Origin: Clostridiales bacterium UBA6114
Lineage (GTDB): Bacteria > Bacillota > Clostridia > Oscillospirales > Butyricicoccaceae
Length of the DNA stretch: 64,000 nt
Direction of reading: 5' to 3'
Assembly: GCA_002423435.1 (NCBI GenBank)
Contig: DIWE01000028.1
Location: 1-64,000, forward strand
A program made the translations under genes and the position numbers. The notes below the pieces were generated by a model. The model saw nothing but the letters and a program-made list of their open reading frames with translations, made no database searches and was not told the DNA's origin. Each line of letters begins with the position of its first letter. Position 1 is the first letter of the stretch. This document shows, piece by piece, positions 45,669 to 53,762 of the stretch.

Positions 45669-45687
45669 TTCCGCCAAAAAGGCGCGC

Positions 45688-45770
45688 CGACTCCGATTTG
45701 TTTTCGGACTTGGAGCAGGAAGTCAAATAACATTTTTGGATATAAAAAACCGTCAGCTATTAAGCTGACG
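45688..45770 (+). repeat. Right 83-bp direct repeat bounding the island
   Basis: This copies the last 14 codons, stop and terminator arms of the XRE gene at 34423-34505, with one mismatch. It has no gene attached. After it the T run is broken (ATTTTGTTTT), so the terminator is weaker than the left copy. Confidence 0.92.
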
Positions 45771-45804
45771 ATTTTGTTTTAAATGCAGGTTTTTTTGCCC
45801 AATA

Positions 45805-45833
45805 TTGCCACAAGTCAAAAAATGTATTATAAT
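45805..45833 (+). promoter_or_regulatory. Promoter of the first diguanylate cyclase gene
   Basis: TTGCCA at 45805-45810 and TATAAT at 45828-45833 are exactly 17 bases apart, about 48 bases before the GTG start. Confidence 0.72.
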
Positions 45834-45880
45834 GTATTATTCTGTATGGGAAGTACAGCATAGTTCAAGGGGAGTAGAAT

Positions 45881-47332
45881 GTGAGAAAACATATACTGCT
45901 ATTCAGCAACTTGATTATCATCCTTTCCATTGTGATCGGATTCATAGGGATGGTCTATAAAGATACAATGGCGTACCAAAGTCTGGCGGAAACACATTTG
46001 GAGAATATTTTAAGTCTCGCAGATATTGATATATCCAATCATATTGAAAACTCCATGACAAAACCGGTGATGGTCTCAAAGACAATGGCGAACGACGAGT
46101 TCCTGAAAAAATGGCTTTTGCAGGAACCGGAAAACGCCGGGGACCATGACCATACATATATGGAACAGTTATACGGCTATCTGAAAGCCTATCAGGAAAA
46201 ATACGACTATACGACCGTGTTCTGCATCTCGGCGCAGACCGGCAACTATTATTATCAGGACGGCTTGAACAAAACGCTTTCAAAGGACGACGAGCACGAT
46301 ATCTGGTATTATAATTTTACTGAATCCGGCCATGAGTACGATTTGGAGGTCGATACAAACCAGGCAAACGGCGATATCATTACCGTATTTGTAAATTTCC
46401 GCGTGGAAAACGATGACGGCAGGCTCTTAGGCGTGATCGGAGTCGGGCTTCAGGTCAGCATAATAGAGGATACGATTCGTTCTTATGAGAAAAACTACGA
46501 CCTGTCAGTCCATATAATCAATGTGGGCGGCGCCAAAAACTCCTTCACCGGCAACACCGATATTTTCGTCAGTGAAGACGAGCTGGCGGAGCGCACCGGA
46601 ATTACGGAAAAGATTGAACTGAACAAGTCCGGCGAATCCAAAATGCAATGGTTTACCTCCGGTGGCGAGCGGAAATGCCTGATAACGAAGTATAATGAAC
46701 CACTTGGCTGGTATCTGGTTCTGGAGAAGGACACCAATTCGATCAGCAGAGCGTTTCAAGAGAGGGCAAAAAGCAACATAATCTTTATGCTCATTTCAAT
46801 TGTGGCCTGTATCATGGTCACCACAACCGTTTTTTTCAATTACAATCAACGCATCGTAACGATAGAGAATACAGACGAACTGACCGGGCTTCCAAACAGC
46901 AAACTGTTCTCCAAGCAGTATCCCGCGTTTGTTCGGAAGCATCGGGATCGGAAAAAGACCTTGTTCATGCTCGACATTGACCATTTTAAGGACATTAACG
47001 ACACATACGGCCACATGTTTGGAAACACCATTCTTGCAATGGTCGGGGAGAATCTGCGCAAAGCAATAGACGGATATGGGATAGCGACCCGATGGGGAGG
47101 GGACGAATTTCTCGGCATATTGGCGGCCCCGCCCGAGGAAGCCGAACGGATTTTGGGCCGGTATATGGACTCGCTGAAAAACGAGAAAAAGGATGAACGT
47201 TACAGCGTGACGGTCAGTATAGGAATTTCGGAGTTAGACGGAAAGCCCAGCATGGAGCAAATGATCAAAAGAGCCGATGAGGCGCTTTATCGCTCCAAGG
47301 AAGGCGGGCGCAACCGGATCTCGATCTCGTGA
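45881..47332 (+). CDS. Membrane diguanylate cyclase (Cache plus GGDEF)
   Basis: A 483-residue protein with a GTG start behind GGGGAG. Two membrane segments (about 7-26 and 297-317) enclose an extracellular Cache-type sensor domain. The C terminus is a GGDEF domain: TDELTGLPNSKLF at its start, DIDHFKDINDTYGH, and RWGGDEFLG as the active site. It should make c-di-GMP from two GTP in response to an outside ligand. Two c-di-GMP riboswitches lie 8-10 kb downstream. Confidence 0.92.
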   Translation: MRKHILLFSNLIIILSIVIGFIGMVYKDTMAYQSLAETHLENILSLADIDISNHIENSMTKPVMVSKTMANDEFLKKWLLQEPENAGDHDHTYMEQLYGYLKAYQEKYDYTTVFCISAQTGNYYYQDGLNKTLSKDDEHDIWYYNFTESGHEYDLEVDTNQANGDIITVFVNFRVENDDGRLLGVIGVGLQVSIIEDTIRSYEKNYDLSVHIINVGGAKNSFTGNTDIFVSEDELAERTGITEKIELNKSGESKMQWFTSGGERKCLITKYNEPLGWYLVLEKDTNSISRAFQERAKSNIIFMLISIVACIMVTTTVFFNYNQRIVTIENTDELTGLPNSKLFSKQYPAFVRKHRDRKKTLFMLDIDHFKDINDTYGHMFGNTILAMVGENLRKAIDGYGIATRWGGDEFLGILAAPPEEAERILGRYMDSLKNEKKDERYSVTVSIGISELDGKPSMEQMIKRADEALYRSKEGGRNRISIS

Positions 47333-47398
47333 CAGACCAATCCGACTTATCTATGGAAAAGTTAAAAACCATCCTCCGGTCGTGTCAAAAAGCGCAAA

Positions 47399-47659
47399 AT
47401 AATGTCCACTGAACAAATGCGATTTGCGAATCACATTTGCCGGATAGGCGGTTTCCACCTTTCCGGGCGACAAAACAAGCCTGTTTTGCCGCTTCAGATG
47501 CATTGTTTGACTGTCCGCTTGGATTTGCGGACACACGCCGCAAATCCAAGGTGCAAGGTTTTTGGCTGGAAACAGCCAAAAGCCTTGCACCTGAACAAAA
47601 CAAAAACAGATTGAAAGGCTTGATATGACTGAGTTTTTGTTTTGTTCAGCGGCCATTAA
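47399..47659. repeat. MITE-like element made of consecutive hairpins
   Basis: The ends are an 18-base inverted repeat, TAATGTCCACTGAACAAA at 47399 and its complement ending near 47659, with two mismatches. Inside lie five hairpins: 47414-47439, 47467-47492, 47519-47549 (perfect 12-bp stem), 47549-47592 (20-bp stem, one mismatch, GAAA loop) and 47591-47649 (perfect 17-bp stem). The 100-codon frames across it are built from the repeats and are not supported. It fills most of the 374-base gap before the deacetylase-like gene. It may be a mobile repeat or a structured RNA. Confidence 0.7.
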
Positions 47660-47706
47660 ATAGAGAAAGTAACTTTTGCGGGAGGAAAGGCGATAAGGGG
47701 ATAAAA

Positions 47707-49077
47707 TTGAATAGAAAGCTGATTTTTATTGTTTCAGCAATTGTTTGTGTCATAACATGCACCGCGTTTGTTTTGTTCCGCCCGGCCGGGGATACATATG
47801 CATCGGATAAAAGATCCGCCGCGAATGCAATAAGCCCGCAGGCGGTCGCGATGGAAGCGGTCAGGCTCAGCGCTTCCGGCGACCCGGAGGATGCCGTTTT
47901 GCGCTTGGACTCGCTTGATTCCCAGAGTCAGACGGCCGTTTTGCGCGCTTTACGCGGAAGGCTTTACGGTGATTACAGAAGCGATGCGATATCAAAGGCC
48001 GGGGAAATGATCAGAAATTACGACTACGAAGGGGCGGCAAATATGCTCGCGCCCCTGGTGGAGCTTCAGTCCGGGGCCGATCCCGAGGCGGAAAGGCTTT
48101 TCTCGGCCTGTAGGGCGCTTTCGGACACGGAAGTATTTAAGGGCCCGGTCGAGCATATCTTTTTCCACCCGCTGATCGCCTATCCGGAGCTTGCCTTCGA
48201 CGGCGACAGCATGCAAAAGGGGTTCGACGATTATTTTGTCACGGTCCCCGAGTTTAAAGAGATCTTAAACGAGCTTTATCAGCGCGGCTATATCCTGATC
48301 GACATCCGGCTTTTGTATAAAGCCGACGAAAACGGCGCGGTTACCAAACCGGAGCTGAAAATTCCAAAGGGAAAAAAGCCGCTGGTGCTTTCGATCGACG
48401 ATTTGAACTTTTACCGGTATATGAAGAAGAACGGCATGGCGCATGGGTTTGCGATCGACGGCGAGGGTAAAATCGTGACCTTCACCGACCGCCCCGACGG
48501 CACGAGGACTTATTCCGACGACAATGAGATCGTCCCCATCCTCGAGAGGTTTGTTTCGGAACACCCCGACTTTTCTTACGGAGGCGCCCGCGGAATCATC
48601 GCGTCGACCGGCTACGAGGGCACCTTGGGGTTCCGGACGGACGAGACGGACGCGCCCGACTACCTTGAGACCTGCGCCGAGGCAAAAAAGATTGCGGATA
48701 AATTGAAGGAAATGGGCTGGATCTTCGCCTGTCACAGCTATGGCCACAACTCGCCCTCAAAGCGAACCGTCGAGCAGATGAAGAAAGACTGCGACCGGTG
48801 GATCGAAGAGGCCCGCCCGATCCTCGGCTTTACCGATATTTATATCTACCCGTTCGGCGAGCTTATAAAGGACTCCGACCCCAAGTTTCAGTATCTTCAG
48901 GAGCGGGGATACCGCATGTTCTGCGGCGTGCAGAAAACACCTTATTTAAGGTATCATCCCGATTATGTGCTCCAGCAGCGCAGGAATATAGACGGGATCG
49001 CGCTCAAAAGCAGCGACAGGATCACAGATATGCTGGATGTGTCCAAAATTATCGACCCTAAACGCCCGAAGGGCTGA
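47707..49077 (+). CDS. Polysaccharide deacetylase-like secreted or anchored protein
   Basis: A 456-residue protein with an N-terminal membrane segment (about residues 3-20) and an outside body. The first 120 residues are helical; the rest resembles NodB-type polysaccharide deacetylases, with the metal Asp pair in LVLSIDDLNFY and the histidines in CHSYGHNS, then IYPFGEL. A TTG start at 47707 is used since GGGG lies six bases upstream. It probably edits cell wall or matrix polysaccharide. It lies near biofilm genes but is not clearly in their operon. Confidence 0.82.
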   Translation: MNRKLIFIVSAIVCVITCTAFVLFRPAGDTYASDKRSAANAISPQAVAMEAVRLSASGDPEDAVLRLDSLDSQSQTAVLRALRGRLYGDYRSDAISKAGEMIRNYDYEGAANMLAPLVELQSGADPEAERLFSACRALSDTEVFKGPVEHIFFHPLIAYPELAFDGDSMQKGFDDYFVTVPEFKEILNELYQRGYILIDIRLLYKADENGAVTKPELKIPKGKKPLVLSIDDLNFYRYMKKNGMAHGFAIDGEGKIVTFTDRPDGTRTYSDDNEIVPILERFVSEHPDFSYGGARGIIASTGYEGTLGFRTDETDAPDYLETCAEAKKIADKLKEMGWIFACHSYGHNSPSKRTVEQMKKDCDRWIEEARPILGFTDIYIYPFGELIKDSDPKFQYLQERGYRMFCGVQKTPYLRYHPDYVLQQRRNIDGIALKSSDRITDMLDVSKIIDPKRPKG

Positions 49078-49156
49078 TTTTCGGGCAAAAGGAACGGCTT
49101 AGAAGGATAAAACGGAATCCTTTTGGGAAAATTAACTACTATGGGAGGCAGATAAG

Positions 49157-49408
49157 ATGTCGAAAATCATTATGGGTATCGAGCTTAAGGACCGCGCCGT
49201 AAACGCGCCGAAATTCCAGGAGCTCCTGACAAAGCACGGATGTGCGATCAATACGCGGCTCGGCCTGCACAACGCATCCGATCAATCGTGCAGCCCGAGG
49301 GGGCTGATCCTGCTGGAATTTATCGAAGGCGCGGACGAAGAGGCGCGCGACCTTGAGGAGGAGCTGTCGGTATTTCCGAACGCTGTGGTCCGCAAGATGG
49401 TGTTTTAA
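49157..49408 (+). CDS. TM1266-like small ACT-fold protein
   Basis: An 83-residue protein behind GGGAGG. Length and pattern (ELKDRAVNAPKFQELLTKHG, then RLGLHNA and a C-terminal EEELSVFPNAVVRKMVF) resemble the TM1266 family of ACT/NikR-like domains annotated as putative regulators of iron-only hydrogenase systems. No hydrogenase gene is in the window. The family call rests on pattern only. Confidence 0.55.
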   Translation: MSKIIMGIELKDRAVNAPKFQELLTKHGCAINTRLGLHNASDQSCSPRGLILLEFIEGADEEARDLEEELSVFPNAVVRKMVF

Positions 49409-49509
49409 TCACAAAACACATTTGCTGTCGCCCGCGTAAGGCTTGCTTTGCATCACACGACTGAGGGCGCTGAAAAACATAAAAAATGCAGATCGGGCTT
49501 ATCCATGCC

Positions 49510-49563
49510 AAAAGGCGCGCCGCAATCCGTTTTCGAATAAAACGTTTTGCGTTCGCGCCTTTT
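49510..49563. terminator. Nested hairpin terminator between converging genes
   Basis: AAAAGGCGCG at 49510-49519 pairs with 49554-49563, and inside it CGCAA/TTGCG and CGTTTT/AAAACG also pair. T and A runs at the two sides suit both the gene ending at 49408 and the minus-strand gene ending at 49590. Confidence 0.75.
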
Positions 49564-49589
49564 TCGTCTGATTATACGAAATACGTTTG

Positions 49590-50438
49590 CTACCGCATAT
49601 CGAGGGGGACCTTGCGGCTCGGCTTCGGGAACGCGGCGTCTAAGCGGCCGAGCTCCTCTTCGGTCAGCCCGATGTTTGCCGCCTCGGCGTTTTTAAGGAC
49701 GTGGGCCCTCTGCGACGCCTTCGGAATGGCGATGACCCTGCCTGAGCGGACGCACCATGCGAGCATTGCCTGCATCGGGTCTGCGCCGTGGGCCGCGGCG
49801 ATCTCACAAAGCGTTTTGTCGTTTTGTATTCCGCGCCGGAGCCTCCCGCCCTGCGCGATGGGACAATACGCCATAACGGGGATGCCGCGCTTTTCGAGAA
49901 AGCCCGTGAGATCATATTCGATCCCGCGTGAACCCAAATGATAGAGCACCTGGTTTGCAGAGCAGCTCCCGCCGCCCCGGAGGATCAGCTCTTCCATGTC
50001 CGGGGTGTCGAAATTCGAAACGCCCCATCTTAAGATCTTGCCCTGGGCGACAAGCCGCTCCATCCCCTCGACCGTTTCCTGAAGGGGTACGCTGCCGCGC
50101 CAGTGGAGCAGATATAGATCCAGCCGGTCGGTTTTTAAGCGTCTCAGCGAGTTTTCGCAGCTGACCCGGATATTTTTAAGGCCGGCGTTATGCGGATAGA
50201 CCTTTGAAACGAGAAACACGCCGTCCCGTATTCCTTTTATCGCGTCGCCGGCAATCTCCTCGGAGACTCCGTCGGCATACATCTCGGCGGTATCGATCAG
50301 GCTCAGGCCGAGCTCGACGCCGTACCGCAGGGCGTCCGTTTCTTCGCGCCTTTTCGAGGGGTTTTCGCCCATGTGCCAGGTCCCCTGGCCGATTGCCGGG
50401 ACAAGGCATCCGTCGGGCAGTCTTACAGTTTTATTCAT
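49590..50438 (-). CDS. Aldo/keto reductase
   Basis: A 282-residue aldo/keto reductase starting MNKTVRLPDG behind GGAGGG. The catalytic tyrosine is in LIDTAEMYADG, the lysine in VFLVSKVYPHN, and the His in LYLLHWRG. IPKASQRAHVLKNAEA is the NADPH-binding segment near the C terminus. It reduces an aldehyde or ketone; the substrate is not known. It overlaps the acetyltransferase gene by eight bases, so the two are co-translated. Confidence 0.92.
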   Translation of the reverse strand: MNKTVRLPDGCLVPAIGQGTWHMGENPSKRREETDALRYGVELGLSLIDTAEMYADGVSEEIAGDAIKGIRDGVFLVSKVYPHNAGLKNIRVSCENSLRRLKTDRLDLYLLHWRGSVPLQETVEGMERLVAQGKILRWGVSNFDTPDMEELILRGGGSCSANQVLYHLGSRGIEYDLTGFLEKRGIPVMAYCPIAQGGRLRRGIQNDKTLCEIAAAHGADPMQAMLAWCVRSGRVIAIPKASQRAHVLKNAEAANIGLTEEELGRLDAAFPKPSRKVPLDMR

Positions 50439-50736
50439 CCGCGCCACCCTCCGAATCAGGTCCGTCCACAAGGACGTCGCCGCATTCCGGATGCGCCCCG
50501 AACCATTTGACGGCATAGGAGCAGACGGGATAGGCTTTTTTTCCGTCCCTGCGCAGTTTTTCGCAAGTAAGCTCCATGAGCTTCCCGGCGATACCCTGCC
50601 CTCTCAGCGAATCGTCGACAAAGGTCCGGGTGATCGTGACGGCGCCCGGGCTGCGGTGCGGAAAAAGGACTTCCGCCGTCGTTTTCCCCGACCCGTCTTT
50701 TGAAAAGATACGGTTTTCTTCCACAATAAAATCCAT
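50431..50736 (-). CDS. Small GNAT-family acetyltransferase (YjdJ-like)
   Basis: A 101-residue protein starting MDFIVEENRIF behind GGGAGGTG. It has the short GNAT fold of the PF14542 type: VDDSLRGQGIAGKLMELTCE is the acetyl-CoA pyrophosphate loop (R-G-Q-G-I-A), and YPVCSYAVKWF is the end of the domain. The longer frame to 51045 is an artefact of upstream GC-rich DNA. The acceptor is unknown. Confidence 0.88.
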   Translation of the reverse strand: MDFIVEENRIFSKDGSGKTTAEVLFPHRSPGAVTITRTFVDDSLRGQGIAGKLMELTCEKLRRDGKKAYPVCSYAVKWFGAHPECGDVLVDGPDSEGGADE

Positions 50737-50849
50737 AGCGCACCTCCCTTGCTTCCCATTATAGCAGATTTTAACGGAAGGAGTCTTCCTTTCTAAAAAA
50801 ACAAATGAAGGCGCACCGGTTGATGCGTCCAGTGCCGGTCTGCCATGGT

Positions 50850-53288
50850 TTATTCGGGATGCGTATAGGACGGCATGAGCTCGATTTTTAATATCAGGGT
50901 GTCGCAGGGCAGGGGCTCGGAGTCGCTCTGTATGCCGTCGCGCGAGCCGACCGGATAATAAGCGATGGACAGGGTTTTTCGGACGGGGGCGCATTGCAGC
51001 CGGCGCCTCACAAACGACCTGCCGTCGAGTACCCTTGCAAAGCATGTCGACTCCTGATCAAAAAAATCGGAGGGATACAGCTCGTTTACCCTTCTCCCGC
51101 TTATGGACTCTCCGCAATATTTGCCGTTCAATGCCTTTAAGAAATTGATGAAATTTTGGTTTGCATGTTTAATATAGTATTCTCCCTCGTCCCGCCGGAT
51201 GACGGCAAGGCAATCGCCTCCCATATTGAACATGGAACGGTATTCTTCGATCAGCATGTTTCTGTCGGATATCATGGAGAACTCCTTTGTGATATCGTTG
51301 AGGGTCACGACAATGTATAATACGGATTTTCCCTTCGTGACCGGATGCATCACGGCATGGATGACGTTTAATTTTCCGTCGGCTTTAAAACGGTCGCGAA
51401 AACGGACGACCTCTGTTTTCGCGATACATTCGTTTATTTTTTTTGTATACAGCTCTTTCCTGTCAAAGTCGAAACGGTTCCAGGCCACTCCCTGGTGTAT
51501 GTGGCCGGCCAGCCTCAGCATCTTTTCCGCGGGGCGGTTGGTTTTCTGCAGCACTAAAACGCCGGTAGCCCCGACGGACAAGAGCATTTTTCCCGTGTCG
51601 CCCGTGTCGTATGAAAAGGCGGCGTCGCGGACGGCGTGAAAAAGCTCATGCTCGTAAATGGTCGGCTTTGTCTTTTTGCAAAGGGATCTGTCGTAGTAGC
51701 AGAAGCCGTTTTTCAGATTGTTTTTTACTTCGTATAACGCGACGTCGGCATTTTCATAAAGCTCCTCGAATGAAGCGCTGTTGCCGGATACGGGCGCGAC
51801 GCCGACGCTGATCGACACGGGCATGGAAATCCTGTATGTCATCTGCAGCTGCCTGCACTTTTTCAGGACTCCGGTGAGAGCCCGCTCGATATCCTCCATG
51901 GAGGGCGCATTCCTGATAAACGCGATAAATTCATCGCCGCCGACCCGGCCCAGTATGCTGCCGCTTAAGAGGTCGGAGCGCAAAATCTGCGCAAAGCCCT
52001 GAATCACCCGGTCTCCGATGCTGTGTCCGCAGTTGTCGTTGATTTTTTTCAGGTTGTCGATGTCAAAAAGCAAAATCGCGTGACATCCGGGCACTTTGTT
52101 GGTGCTCTTTAAGGCTTGCTTGATTTTTTCGAAAGCGGTCGCACGGTTGTAAACTCCGGTCGAATCAAACTCAGCCTTTTTGGTCAGGGCCTCGAGCTTC
52201 TTGCGTTCTTCATTTATGCTGCTAAGGGAAAAGATGCTTAAATTCTTTTTTTTGTCCGCGTTGACGATCGGCCTGATTGTCGCGCGGACCCAGATATAAT
52301 TGTTATCCCTGTTTAACATGCGGCAGTCGAATTTTCTTCCGCCGCCGCTTCCCAGACATAGGATGCTGTTTAAGTCCCCGGCGACGCGATCTAAGTCGGC
52401 GGGATGGACCCGGTTTAAGATCTGATCCGCCGCCAGCTTTGAATCCGTATCGAGGGTCTGCCCGAACATCTGCGCATATGTATCATTGACCACATTTGTA
52501 ATCTGGCGCGTATTGTCGAAGATCACGATCACGTTGCCGATTGATTCAAGGACCATCTGCAGTATGCTTTCATCCGTCTGCAGCTCACAGATCAGTTTTT
52601 CCCCGCCGTCAAAAAAATTGAATTTCCGAACGTCCAGCAGAAACAGGAGCATGGACAAAAAAAGCGCGAACGGGACCAGATCCATGCCCGACGGCCTTAA
52701 ATTGAAAGTGTTCAGCGCAAATGCAGCCGATGGTATGGCCATAATGACCAGCATAAAGATCGAACGCCGGTATTGATAGGTCTTTTTGTCTTTCATATTT
52801 CTGCGCAGAATCGCCCATGACGCGGCTATGCAGAACAGGACATAGAGATTTAACACGATGCAAAACGGGCCCCCAACCAGCTTCAAGGTGTGCAGCCCGA
52901 CGTCGGCGACGGAATACGAGCAGTAGTAGAGGGAATGGAAACGATTTGATAAACGGACGGCCACCGTAATAAAAGGAATTAAAAAAATAAAAAAAATATA
53001 TAACGGATGGAGATAGAGCGGGCTTGTACTGCTGCGGATCAGATAAAAAAGCCAAAAAGCGGGAATAAAGGGGAGCCCGATAAACTGAACGCCGTTCCAG
53101 AAAATCATCTGCTCAAGGGTCGGACTGGCCAGCTCAAAAGCATAGCCGGCGGAATAAACCGCGATGCAGAAAAACAGTATAAAAAGCAAGGCGATTCTTG
53201 CATCCCTGCGCTTTAATAAATAAAACGTCATGCAAATGACCCCGATCGAAGACATAAGCAGTGTTAAACTTAAAACGTAATTCACCAT
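50850..53288 (-). CDS. Multidomain diguanylate cyclase (7TM, PAS, GGDEF, PAS-like)
   Basis: An 812-residue protein starting MVNYVLSLTLL behind GGAGG. Seven or so N-terminal membrane segments match the histidine-kinase-type 7TM sensor. A PAS domain follows (about 235-355), then a GGDEF domain with DIDNLKKINDNCGHSIGD and GRVGGDEFIAFI. The C-terminal 300 residues look like two more PAS-like domains and are unusual after a GGDEF. It should make c-di-GMP in response to a membrane or cytoplasmic signal. It is transcribed away from the riboswitch locus that starts 270 bases beyond. Confidence 0.9.
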   Translation of the reverse strand: MVNYVLSLTLLMSSIGVICMTFYLLKRRDARIALLFILFFCIAVYSAGYAFELASPTLEQMIFWNGVQFIGLPFIPAFWLFYLIRSSTSPLYLHPLYIFFIFLIPFITVAVRLSNRFHSLYYCSYSVADVGLHTLKLVGGPFCIVLNLYVLFCIAASWAILRRNMKDKKTYQYRRSIFMLVIMAIPSAAFALNTFNLRPSGMDLVPFALFLSMLLFLLDVRKFNFFDGGEKLICELQTDESILQMVLESIGNVIVIFDNTRQITNVVNDTYAQMFGQTLDTDSKLAADQILNRVHPADLDRVAGDLNSILCLGSGGGRKFDCRMLNRDNNYIWVRATIRPIVNADKKKNLSIFSLSSINEERKKLEALTKKAEFDSTGVYNRATAFEKIKQALKSTNKVPGCHAILLFDIDNLKKINDNCGHSIGDRVIQGFAQILRSDLLSGSILGRVGGDEFIAFIRNAPSMEDIERALTGVLKKCRQLQMTYRISMPVSISVGVAPVSGNSASFEELYENADVALYEVKNNLKNGFCYYDRSLCKKTKPTIYEHELFHAVRDAAFSYDTGDTGKMLLSVGATGVLVLQKTNRPAEKMLRLAGHIHQGVAWNRFDFDRKELYTKKINECIAKTEVVRFRDRFKADGKLNVIHAVMHPVTKGKSVLYIVVTLNDITKEFSMISDRNMLIEEYRSMFNMGGDCLAVIRRDEGEYYIKHANQNFINFLKALNGKYCGESISGRRVNELYPSDFFDQESTCFARVLDGRSFVRRRLQCAPVRKTLSIAYYPVGSRDGIQSDSEPLPCDTLILKIELMPSYTHPE

Positions 53289-53558
53289 CAAACCTCCGTT
53301 TTCCTGAAAGTTCGTCGGCTTAAAAGGCATGGCAATCCCGACAAAACGCCGGACTGATCGGTGCGGCGCTTTTGAATGCATATCGTTGAATGCAATACAA
53401 ATACAATATATCTATTTGGAAAATATTGCAAGATATTTCGACCGGGAACCTAAAAATTTTTGTCTCGAGCGGGCAATTCTGCCGTGGGACGGGAGACGGT
53501 ATACAGATTTCCAAAAAATAGGGAAATATTCTTGGCTTTTTTTGTGTAAAAAAAGCTA

Positions 53559-53587
53559 TTGACATAGGATTTCGACAATGTTATCAT
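53559..53587 (+). promoter_or_regulatory. Promoter of the matrix-protein locus
   Basis: TTGACA at 53559-53564 and TATCAT at 53582-53587 are exactly 17 bases apart, about 40 bases before the riboswitch core. The 474-base gap 53289-53762 is filled by this promoter, the riboswitch and its terminator. Confidence 0.8.
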
Positions 53588-53619
53588 AAATTAACTTCAA
53601 GTAAAAATTTTAATCGATA

Positions 53620-53700
53620 AAGTGAAAAGCAAAACAGGTGAAAGCCTGTGGCGCAAAGCTATAGGGTCTAAGTCCGTTGGGATATGATTGCCGGTTGCCG
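53620..53700 (+). ncRNA. c-di-GMP-I (GEMM) riboswitch 1
   Basis: The core GCAAAACAGG-TGAAA-GCCTG, then GGCGCAAAGC and GGGTCTAAG, matches the GEMM-I consensus, including the GAAA tetraloop stem and its receptor. The base equivalent to G20 of the Vibrio Vc2 RNA, just before CAAA, is G (53629), so c-di-GMP rather than cyclic GMP-AMP is predicted. Its 3' end overlaps the first arm of a terminator. It precedes the TasA-like CBM2 fusion gene. Confidence 0.93.
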
Positions 53701-53730
53701 CTACATGATGATTGTACGCGGCAATTTTTT
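53695..53730 (+). terminator. Riboswitch 1 expression-platform terminator
   Basis: TTGCCGC plus TACA (53695-53705) pairs with TGTA and GCGGCAA (53713-53724), with one bulged C, followed by six T. The first arm is also the 3' strand of the riboswitch, so ligand binding should prevent it and switch the genes on. That direction is inferred. Confidence 0.88.
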
Positions 53731-53762
53731 ATTGCCAAAAATCTTACATAAAAGGTGTTTTT

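Larger units (their letters stand above)
34506..45687. mobile_element. Putative inserted catabolic island
   Basis: About 11.2 kb lies between two 83-bp direct repeats. It holds a self-contained minus-strand operon (opine dehydrogenase-like gene, Opp importer, aminotransferase-fold lyase, UxaA-family gene) and a divergent LysR regulator. The left repeat keeps the XRE gene intact and the right copy is only its 3' end, the pattern left by insertion at a gene's 3' end. No integrase or transposase is present, so the mechanism is unknown. Confidence 0.65.

Noticed and set aside
34506..45687. Prophage or integrative conjugative element
   Set aside because: No integrase, relaxase, structural or replication gene was found between the direct repeats; only metabolic and transport genes.
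47351..47656. 100-codon minus-strand frame
   Set aside because: It is made of inverted repeats of the hairpin element and overlaps short frames in both directions; no protein feature is seen.
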